Shown in pieces: positions 55,512 through 62,532 of a DNA stretch of 64,000 nucleotides (position 1 is the first letter of the stretch; each line of letters begins with the position of its first letter). The stretch covers positions 270,001 to 334,000 of the forward strand of contig NZ_RWIV01000001.1 in the NCBI RefSeq assembly GCF_003944835.1, in the 5' to 3' direction. Position numbers and translations under genes: made by a program. This stretch comes from Bacillus sp. HMF5848. GTDB taxonomy: Bacteria; Bacillota; Bacilli; Bacillales; HMF5848. The notes beneath the pieces are model-generated. The model was not told the origin of the DNA, made no database searches, and saw nothing but the letters and a program-made list of their open reading frames with translations.

Positions 55512-56969
55512 ATGACACAAAAACGAGCAATTACTATAGCAAAAGGTGATGGCATTGGTCCCGAAATAATGGATGCTACCCTGAAAATTTTGGAGCACGC
55601 TGGAGCAATGATTGAACCTGAGTTTATTGATATTGGCGAAAAAGTATATTTATCAGGTAATACATCTGGCATATCAGAAGACGCTTGGGAATCTCTTAGA
55701 CGTACGAAAGTATTCTTAAAAGCTCCTATTACAACACCTCAAGGCGGAGGGTATAAAAGTTTAAATGTAACCATTCGTAAAACATTAGGCTTATATGCAA
55801 ATGTAAGACCCAACGTGTCTTATGCACCGTTCGTTGAAACGAAGCATCCGAGCATGGATCTTGTTATCATTCGTGAAAATGAAGAGGATTTATATGCAGG
55901 GATAGAGCATCAGCAAACACCGGAAGTGGTTCAATGTCTTAAGCTCATTACCCGTCCCGGCACGGAAAAGATTGTGCGTTATGCGTTTGAGTATGCAAGA
56001 AAAAATAACCGAAAAAAAGTAACATGCTTTACGAAAGATAACATCATGAAATTAACAGATGGGCTATTCCATAAAGTGTTCAAAGAGGTTGCCGAGGAAT
56101 ATCCTGAAATAGAGACAGAGCATTGGATTATAGATATTGGAATGGCAAAAATAGCAGATACACCAGAGGTCTTTGATGTTGTAGTGATGCCAAATCTTTA
56201 TGGAGATATTGCATCTGATGTAGCGGCTCAAATAACAGGGAGTGTGGGTCTTGCTGGTTCTGCAAACATTGGAGATCAAGTTGCCATGTTCGAAGCGATT
56301 CATGGTAGTGCTCCGGATATTGCAGGGAAAGGCATAGCTAACCCATCCGGGCTTATTAACGGTGCCATTATGATGCTTGTACATATTAATCAGCCGGAAG
56401 TGGCTGCGCGAATTCATAACGCATGGTTAAAAACATTAGAAGATGGTATTCACACGGGGGATATTGCCAAGGGTGGGCATTCAGTTGGTACTATAGAGTT
56501 TGCAGAAGCTGTTATTGAAAGATTAGGTAAAAAGCCAACAACCTATACACCAGTAGAATATAATCAGATCGAGTCTGCAGATGAGGCAGCTCGGATCAAT
56601 CCAGAAGTAATGAATCGTCCTAAACCCGATGTCGTACGCCAATTAGATGGTGTGGATGTATTTCTTTTTAACAATGAACTTACACCTAACGAGCTTGGTC
56701 AGAAGCTAGAACAGTTGGCAGGTCCAACTTTTAAGTTAGCCGTTATTACTAATCGAGGGGTAAAAGTATATCCACAAGGTTTCCCTGAAACATTTACAAC
56801 AGACCACTGGCGATGCCGTTTCGAATTAAAAGATCCGGAAAATGCAAATAACAATGAAATTATAGAGTTATTACAGAGAATAGATGAAGCGAATTTAGAT
56901 TTCATAAAAATCGAAAACCTCTATAAGTTTAACGGCGAAAGAGGATATTCTTTAGGTCAAGGTCAGTAG
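55512..56969 (+). CDS. icd: Isocitrate dehydrogenase, long form with C-terminal extension
   Basis: 485 aa, isocitrate/isopropylmalate dehydrogenase family. KGDGIGPEIM at the N terminus, substrate-binding SLNVTIRKTLGLYANVRP (about residues 80-97), ENEEDLYAG and the metal/cofactor block NLYGDIASDVAA (about 232-243). The catalytic core ends near residue 335; the extra 150 residues (DGVDVFLFNNELTPNELGQKL...) resemble the C-terminal domain of Thermus and rickettsial isocitrate dehydrogenases. Bacillus citC enzymes lack it. Coenzyme preference cannot be fixed here. Followed by a terminator. Confidence 0.8.
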   Translation: MTQKRAITIAKGDGIGPEIMDATLKILEHAGAMIEPEFIDIGEKVYLSGNTSGISEDAWESLRRTKVFLKAPITTPQGGGYKSLNVTIRKTLGLYANVRPNVSYAPFVETKHPSMDLVIIRENEEDLYAGIEHQQTPEVVQCLKLITRPGTEKIVRYAFEYARKNNRKKVTCFTKDNIMKLTDGLFHKVFKEVAEEYPEIETEHWIIDIGMAKIADTPEVFDVVVMPNLYGDIASDVAAQITGSVGLAGSANIGDQVAMFEAIHGSAPDIAGKGIANPSGLINGAIMMLVHINQPEVAARIHNAWLKTLEDGIHTGDIAKGGHSVGTIEFAEAVIERLGKKPTTYTPVEYNQIESADEAARINPEVMNRPKPDVVRQLDGVDVFLFNNELTPNELGQKLEQLAGPTFKLAVITNRGVKVYPQGFPETFTTDHWRCRFELKDPENANNNEIIELLQRIDEANLDFIKIENLYKFNGERGYSLGQGQ

Positions 56970-57438
56970 ATTACAAAGTAAGAATACAGACTTTCATCTT
57001 ATAGGAACAAAAGACAATGCAGTGGTGGGTACATGGGTACATGTTGCTAACAACTGAAGCAAATTAAGGATGCGAATATGAAGAGAAGTTTTAAAAACTT
57101 AAAAGAATAAACAAAGTAACGACCGAAAGATAGCTGAGAGATCTAGCTATCTTTTTTCTGTTTAAGGGTACATAGTCAACATATGAAAATTAGAATTTCT
57201 TTTATCTCGAAGGAACTTCGTGGATTTTCTATGCAAAAGCGGATTTGTGAATAATGACGACGGGTTTCATAGAATTTTTCTGATCAATGTACATTTTCGG
57301 TGATTTATTCGATGTATATACGTTACTGTGCTAAGCCCCTTTTCTTGACTCTCTTTCGCTAAAAAGTTAAATTGGGCTTATATTCATAATGCGTTTGAGT
57401 TTTAATAATAAATAATAGTCTAGGAGGAAGTTGATAGA
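56970..57438. other. Intergenic region icd to the HPr-like gene
   Basis: Contains the icd terminator (57126-57157) and a longer-range inverted repeat TAAGCCC / GGGCTTA (57332-57338 and 57374-57380) upstream of the HPr-like gene. No gene visible. Confidence 0.55.
57126..57157 (+). terminator. Terminator of icd
   Basis: AAAGATAGCT pairs with AGCTATCTTT, followed by TTTT. Confidence 0.85.
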
Positions 57439-57732
57439 ATGGTTTTAAATAGAATTACAGATGCTATTAAATCTTCAAAAGGTTTAGAAACAGGGGCAAT
57501 CGATGGAAGAAAAATGGTGAACATTGTTCATACTGCAAATAACTTTAAATCAAGTATTGTGCTACATACTCCAACGCGAACTATTGATGTAAAGAGCTTT
57601 TTAGGTTTAAGTGTATCCTTACTTGAAGGTGAAGAGTACAAATTGGAAATTCATGGAGATGATCAAGAAGAAGCAAAAAAAGTAATGAATCAGTCATTTT
57701 CTGAATATGGAATTACTGTTTCTTTTATATAG
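57439..57732 (+). CDS. HPr-like protein lacking the phospho-histidine
   Basis: 97 aa. The second half matches the HPr fold: TANNFKSSIVLHT, then IDVKSFLGLSVSLLEGEEYKLEIHG and an amphipathic C-terminal helix. The regulatory serine context (V-K-S-F-L-G, like LKSIMG around Ser46) is kept, but the G-x-H-A-R-P motif with His15 is absent; the aligned region reads GAIDGRKMVNIV. It therefore cannot act as a PTS phosphocarrier in the usual way. Crh of B. subtilis also lacks His15, so a regulatory role is possible. AGGAGGAAG precedes the start. Confidence 0.75.
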   Translation: MVLNRITDAIKSSKGLETGAIDGRKMVNIVHTANNFKSSIVLHTPTRTIDVKSFLGLSVSLLEGEEYKLEIHGDDQEEAKKVMNQSFSEYGITVSFI

Positions 57733-57763
57733 TATTGCAAATAACTTTGACATACTTCGTAAG

Positions 57764-57796
57764 AAATCCTATCTATAACTAGATGGGATTTTTTTT
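57764..57796 (+). terminator. Terminator of the HPr-like gene
   Basis: AAATCCTATCTA pairs with TAGATGGGATTT (one mismatch or wobble), followed by a run of T. Confidence 0.85.
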
Positions 57797-57888
57797 ATGT
57801 TTTCTAATTGTGCAGTCCTCATTTGTCGTAATTTGTGACCAAGTTGTGAAGGTTGTGGAAAAGGCACAAAAAACTACTTCGGATATCA

Positions 57889-57945
57889 TTGACTTCAATT
57901 TCACCTGAATATACAATGAGATTGTAATTAGTTAACTGTGTTAAC
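57889..57945 (+). promoter_or_regulatory. Promoter of the ROK gene with dyad
   Basis: TTGACT (57889-57894), 17-base spacer, TACAAT (57912-57917), then GTTAAC-TGT-GTTAAC (57931-57945), a dyad placed near the expected start point. It may be the autoregulatory site of the ROK repressor. The remainder of 57797-58077 has no gene. Confidence 0.6.
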
Positions 57946-58077
57946 CAAAAGAAATAAGTAAAGAAAAAGACCTATAAAATAGAGGTTTTATGGGAAATAT
58001 TAATTAGTTTAAAAGATGAATTAAAGGTATTTAACACAAGGGTTTATAATATCATGTTTTCGGGAGAAGGGACCAAG

Positions 58078-59283
58078 TTGATTGAAAGAGGATTGAATCA
58101 AAGGAATGTAAAAATCGAAAATCGAAGCAACATTTTAAAAATCTTGAGAAATCAAAGAGACATTTCCCGTAAAGATATATCTGATCAATTAGGGTTAACA
58201 AAAGCAGCTGTTTCATCGATTATTTCTGACATGATTGACGAGAATCTCATTGTTGAAACAGGTAACCAGGAAACCGGACTTGTCGGTAGAAATAAGATTC
58301 TATTAGAGCTAAACAAGGATTACGGCTTTGTTCTTGGATTGTTAATTGCTGAAACTTATATAACCTTGCTAGTAACTAATGTCATGGGTGAAACTGTTGA
58401 TATGTATGTGCACGAGCTTGCTCAGGATGAAAGCGTTAACATTGATGAAACTATAGAAATGATAGTAGACAAAGCACTTTATCTTTTATGGACCAATGGA
58501 ATAGAGAGAAAATCTGTTTTGGGCATAGGTATAGGCTATATTGGTGAAATGGATAGTATTAATATCGATTACATTAAGTCTCAAATCAGCAACAGGCTTA
58601 ACTTGACAGCTGTGATGAGTAATAACGTTAAGGCGCTAGCGATGATGCAGATGGACTTTAGTTCTAGAGAGACTAGTGAAAACTTTCTGTTCGTTAAGTA
58701 TGGTCCGGGCTTAGGTATGGCCATTGTCCAAGGTGGGAAGATCATTGAAGGCTCTGATCATAAGGCTGGAGAGATTGGTCACACCATTGTAGATATGGAT
58801 GCTGATACGTCTTGCCGCTGTGGCAGAAAGGGTTGTCTCGAGTCCTTAATCTCGGAAAAAGGAATTGTTAAGGATATTGAAAAACTCGGAACAAAGTACA
58901 GCCATCTCATTATTAATAAAAATCTCTCTATGATTGATTATACAAGCGTTAATGAATTACTAGAAATAAAAGATGAACCAATTACTTCAATTTTTGAACA
59001 GCGCTATGATTATTTCGCTAAGTCATTAGCTAACACAATTATTCTACTAAACCCTGACTATGTGTGTGTTTACGGAGTGATATTCAGTCAGCCTAAGATT
59101 TTTAAGATGATTAACAGCAGGGTAAACGATTATCTAGGAGCAAATACGAAGGCTGTTATAAGGCTTTCCAATTTAGATCCAAACAGCAGTGCCATCGGAC
59201 CAGCAGCCTTAGCGCTTAGAAAACTGTTCTATAATGTCGGTGGATACAGAGAGTATACGCAGAGGGACAAGCTCATTAATTAG
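58078..59283 (+). CDS. ROK-family transcriptional repressor
   Basis: About 401 aa. N-terminal winged helix-turn-helix (SRKDISDQLGLTKAAVSSIISDM) joined to a ROK domain with the zinc motif CRCGRKGCLE (about residues 250-259) and GHTIVDMD. NagC/XylR-type ROK proteins bind a sugar in the C-terminal domain. TTG 58078 is preferred (reads MIERGLNQRN) since GAGAAGGG precedes it; ATG 58054 has no site. Directly upstream of a tripartite transporter and a sulfoquinovosidase gene, it most likely controls them. Confidence 0.9.
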   Translation: MIERGLNQRNVKIENRSNILKILRNQRDISRKDISDQLGLTKAAVSSIISDMIDENLIVETGNQETGLVGRNKILLELNKDYGFVLGLLIAETYITLLVTNVMGETVDMYVHELAQDESVNIDETIEMIVDKALYLLWTNGIERKSVLGIGIGYIGEMDSINIDYIKSQISNRLNLTAVMSNNVKALAMMQMDFSSRETSENFLFVKYGPGLGMAIVQGGKIIEGSDHKAGEIGHTIVDMDADTSCRCGRKGCLESLISEKGIVKDIEKLGTKYSHLIINKNLSMIDYTSVNELLEIKDEPITSIFEQRYDYFAKSLANTIILLNPDYVCVYGVIFSQPKIFKMINSRVNDYLGANTKAVIRLSNLDPNSSAIGPAALALRKLFYNVGGYREYTQRDKLIN

Positions 59284-59291
59284 GTGGTAAA

Positions 59292-59305
59292 TGGCAAATT
59301 TGCCA
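59292..59305. promoter_or_regulatory. Candidate operator between the ROK and tctC genes
   Basis: TGGCAAATTTGCCA, a perfect 14-base palindrome, lies eight bases after the ROK stop and 40 bases before tctC. Candidate binding site for the ROK protein. Confidence 0.45.
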
Positions 59306-59345
59306 TAATAAATACATATCAAAAAGAGAAAGGAATGAAGGTTTC

Positions 59346-60401
59346 ATGCAAAGATTTCTCAAGGTGGGGTTAGTATTACTAATGGCGTTGGTTGTAGTGG
59401 TTGCATCAGTGGGATGCCAGCAAAAGAGCGAAGGCACGTCTGGCGAAGCAAAGTCAGGCTCCGCATCAGGAAAGAAGGAAACAGTTAAGATCATAGTTCC
59501 TTACGGTGTTGGTGGGACAGCTGATGCTATCGCTAGAAAGTATGGAAAGGTTGCGGGCGATCTATATCCAGAGTATGAGTTCGTTGTAGAACAAAAAACT
59601 GGTGGGGACGGATTTGTTGGAGCAGCTTACTTCCAGAATGTGGATCCTGATAAAAAAGAATTATTTTTACTTGGTTATGGTAACGCTTACAGACATGAAT
59701 TTGGTAAAAAATACGGCACTGAGGACGTTCCTTATGATTTAAGTGCATTCAAGCCATTAGCGTATGTAGATGATAGAACTTGGATTCTTTATGGTAATCC
59801 TGGGGATACTCTTGACGATGTAATTGAAAAAGCAAAAGCTGGCACTTTGAAAATGTCAGGTGGAAATCCACTTTCTGATCCTCATTTAGCGCTTGGTGCT
59901 TTGCTAGCAGTTGATGGTGGAAAAGTAACAGTTGTTGGCTATGATGGTGGTGCTGCACAAAAGCAAGGTCTTGTATCTGGTGAAGTTGACGTATTTATCG
60001 GAACAACACAAGCAGGTATGGAGGAAGTTGAAGCAGGTACTTTAATTCCACTGTTAGCTTTCTCTGAAAACGGTTACGAAGGGTTAGTAGATCCTAATGG
60101 TCCTGTGAGTGTTCCTGGTTTAGTGACTAACAAGCATACGGCACTTGATGCTAACAAAGATTATTCTAGTTCAATTGTACCTGCTGGTGGCTTCCTTGCT
60201 GGTCGTACTGGAATGGATCAAGCGTGGGCTGACAAAGTTATTGAAATCAGTAAAGCAGTTTGGAATGAACCAGAATACCATGAGTGGATTGCAGAAATTG
60301 GTCTAAACCGTTTTGAAATTTATGGAGATGATGCTCAAGCAGCATTAGAATCTGGAATTAAAAAGGCAGACGAAGCGTTTAAATTGCTTAGCGGTAAGTA
60401 G
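59346..60401 (+). CDS. tctC: Tripartite tricarboxylate transporter substrate-binding lipoprotein (TctC/Bug type)
   Basis: 351 aa. Signal peptide with lipobox ASVGC (Cys about residue 24), then KIIVPYGVGGTADAIARKYG and EQKTGGDGFVGAAYF, the two conserved loops of the Bug/TctC fold that bind a carboxylate or other acid group through water-mediated contacts. Followed by the two membrane subunits, so the system is complete. The gene context points to an organosulfonate sugar rather than citrate as ligand, which is an inference. Confidence 0.9.
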   Translation: MQRFLKVGLVLLMALVVVVASVGCQQKSEGTSGEAKSGSASGKKETVKIIVPYGVGGTADAIARKYGKVAGDLYPEYEFVVEQKTGGDGFVGAAYFQNVDPDKKELFLLGYGNAYRHEFGKKYGTEDVPYDLSAFKPLAYVDDRTWILYGNPGDTLDDVIEKAKAGTLKMSGGNPLSDPHLALGALLAVDGGKVTVVGYDGGAAQKQGLVSGEVDVFIGTTQAGMEEVEAGTLIPLLAFSENGYEGLVDPNGPVSVPGLVTNKHTALDANKDYSSSIVPAGGFLAGRTGMDQAWADKVIEISKAVWNEPEYHEWIAEIGLNRFEIYGDDAQAALESGIKKADEAFKLLSGK

Positions 60402-60428
60402 AAAAGCGTACTCTATTAAACAATCAAA

Positions 60429-60467
60429 AGGGAATTACAGTCGTTAATAGTGTAATTCCCTGTTTTC
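60429..60467 (+). terminator. Hairpin between tctC and tctB
   Basis: AGGGAATTACA pairs with TGTAATTCCCT, followed by GTTTTCC. As in the two ABC operons of this window, it separates the binding-protein gene from the membrane genes. Confidence 0.75.
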
Positions 60468-60492
60468 CAATCAATTCTTGGGGGAATTTCAA

Positions 60493-60945
60493 ATGAAAAT
60501 TCGCACTAATTTAACCAGTGGAATAGTCTTTGCTATATTCAGCATTATCTTTATTCTGCTAGTTCCTTCGCAAGTATCAATTCCAGCGTATGACAATGGT
60601 GGTCCGAGCCCTCGTATAATCCCTTATATTGTACTATGGGGCACATTAATCTGTTCGATTGGATTAATCATTCAAAGTCTTGTGTTTAAAAAAGAAAAAA
60701 TTATTGAATTTAATTTTAAGGTCGAAAAAGCAGCACTCATCATACTCGGAATCATACTTTTGTTTGGCACTATTATGCTGACTTTCGGGTTTATCTTAGC
60801 TGTAGTTATCGTGTTACCTCTTATGCTGTATGCTCTTGGCGAAAGAAAACCTTTTATTTACGGATTTACCGTACTTGGAGGGGTAGGCGTATATTACCTG
60901 TTTATCGAGATTTTTAATATTACTCTCCCTATGTTTGGAGGTTAA
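60493..60945 (+). CDS. tctB: TctB, small membrane subunit of tripartite tricarboxylate transporter
   Basis: 150 aa with four hydrophobic segments: GIVFAIFSIIFILLV, IVLWGTLICSIGLIIQS, AALIILGIILLFGTIML and a final pair near LAVVIVLPLMLYALG. The PSPRIIPY loop is typical of TctB. ATG 60493 follows GGGGGAA; the TTG at 60478 is too early. It ends three bases before tctA. Confidence 0.85.
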   Translation: MKIRTNLTSGIVFAIFSIIFILLVPSQVSIPAYDNGGPSPRIIPYIVLWGTLICSIGLIIQSLVFKKEKIIEFNFKVEKAALIILGIILLFGTIMLTFGFILAVVIVLPLMLYALGERKPFIYGFTVLGGVGVYYLFIEIFNITLPMFGG

Positions 60946-60948
60946 GTC

Positions 60949-62472
60949 ATGGAAACAATTATAAGTGGTTTAATTGAGGTTTTAACACTAAATAATTTTA
61001 TCGTTATCTTCTTATCTTTAGTATTAGGAATGATTGTCGGATGTATTCCTGGTCTTACAGTCACACTTGGTATCATACTGCTGTTGCCCCTAACTTATTC
61101 ATTCACCTCACCATCAACGGCAATCATTGCCTTGCTGGCTGTATACATAGGAGGTATGTATGGTGGTTCCATCAGTGCCATTTTGTTAAATACACCTGGA
61201 ACCAATGCCGCCATAGCCACTACTTTTGATGGGTATCCCCTAGCCAAAAAAGGAAAGGTAAAAAAAGCCTTAGACGTATCGCTATTTGCTTCAGTAGTTG
61301 GTGGTGTTATAGCAGCCATAATCCTGCTATTTACATCAGGACTGATCTCAAAAATGGTATCTAGCTTTACGTCGACAGAGTATTTTGCACTTGCTATTTT
61401 AGGTCTTTCGTTAATTGCAGGTGTGAGTGGAGACAATATCTTTAAAGGAATTATCGGAGGGTTATTAGGATTATTTATTTCAGTCATTGGGCTGGATGTT
61501 GTTACCGGAGTATCCAGATTTTCGTTTGATACCATGCTTTTCTATGAAGGACTATCAATCATGCCGGCTATGATTGCCTTTATCGCGCTTACGCAAGTGT
61601 TGATTAAAGCGCGAGACTTTATTAATACGAAGGGTGCCATGGGTGATATCTCAAAAATTGATAAAGAAGGTATTACAAATAAGGAGAGAAAGTCTATTAT
61701 ACCAGCCATACTTCGTTCAACAGGAATAGCATCCCTAATTGGAACTATGCCGGGAGTCGGCGGTGGTGTGGCACAATTTCTATGTTATAACGAAGCGAAA
61801 CGTACATCGAAGCATCCAGAGGAATTTGGAAAAGGCAGTCTAGAGGGAGTTGCAGCAGCAGAAGCTAGTAATAATACAGTCGTTGGAACATCCATGATTC
61901 CGCTTCTTACACTAGGGATCCCAGGTGACGGTGTAACAGCTATTTTACTTGGAGCTTTTATCTTACATGGTATTATTCCTGGACCAACTATGTTTACGAA
62001 GCAAGGTGCGACAGCTTATGCCATTATATTCGGTATCTTAATTGCTAACATATTACTATATTTAATTGGATTGCTGTTCACTAAACATGTGGCGAAAATT
62101 GTTCAAGTTAGATATAGCTATCTTGGGCCTCTTATTATCACATTTTGTTTTGCAGGTGCTTTTGCGGCAAACGGTTCTGTATATGAAGTTATTTTAATGA
62201 TGGGAGTATTAGTTATCAGTTACATTTTAATGAAGCTAGATGTTTCCGTTATCCCGATTATGCTTGGTATGATTTTAGCGCCTATTATGGAGCAAAACTT
62301 TGTAAATAGTATGATTATTTATGACGGCGATCTCTTGATATTCTTCAAGCGCCCAATCACACTTGTTATCTTTATCTTAACCGCTGTTCTTGTTTGGTCG
62401 TTTATGAAGGTTAACAAGAAAGTAGAAAAATTAAACAAAGAACAAGAGGAAAAAATGCCAGCAGCAGGTTAA
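60949..62472 (+). CDS. tctA: TctA, large membrane subunit of tripartite tricarboxylate transporter
   Basis: 507 aa, about twelve membrane helices. Conserved TctA blocks: GMIVGCIPGLTVTLGI (about residues 25-40), YIGGMYGGSISAILLNTPG, GTMPGVGGGVAQFLCYNEAKR and TLGIPGDGVTAILLGA, the paired P-G-x-x motifs of the transport sites. GGAGG precedes the ATG. Together with TctC and TctB it forms a secondary, ion-driven importer. The sulfoquinovosidase gene follows after 60 bases. Confidence 0.93.
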   Translation: METIISGLIEVLTLNNFIVIFLSLVLGMIVGCIPGLTVTLGIILLLPLTYSFTSPSTAIIALLAVYIGGMYGGSISAILLNTPGTNAAIATTFDGYPLAKKGKVKKALDVSLFASVVGGVIAAIILLFTSGLISKMVSSFTSTEYFALAILGLSLIAGVSGDNIFKGIIGGLLGLFISVIGLDVVTGVSRFSFDTMLFYEGLSIMPAMIAFIALTQVLIKARDFINTKGAMGDISKIDKEGITNKERKSIIPAILRSTGIASLIGTMPGVGGGVAQFLCYNEAKRTSKHPEEFGKGSLEGVAAAEASNNTVVGTSMIPLLTLGIPGDGVTAILLGAFILHGIIPGPTMFTKQGATAYAIIFGILIANILLYLIGLLFTKHVAKIVQVRYSYLGPLIITFCFAGAFAANGSVYEVILMMGVLVISYILMKLDVSVIPIMLGMILAPIMEQNFVNSMIIYDGDLLIFFKRPITLVIFILTAVLVWSFMKVNKKVEKLNKEQEEKMPAAG

Positions 62473-62532
62473 TGTCGCTGGCTGAATACCAACAAAAGAC
62501 TGAATCTTAATAATATTTTGAAGAGGTGTACT

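Noticed and set aside
57439-57732. Normal PTS phosphocarrier HPr
   Set aside because: The G-x-H-A-R-P motif with the phosphorylated histidine is missing.
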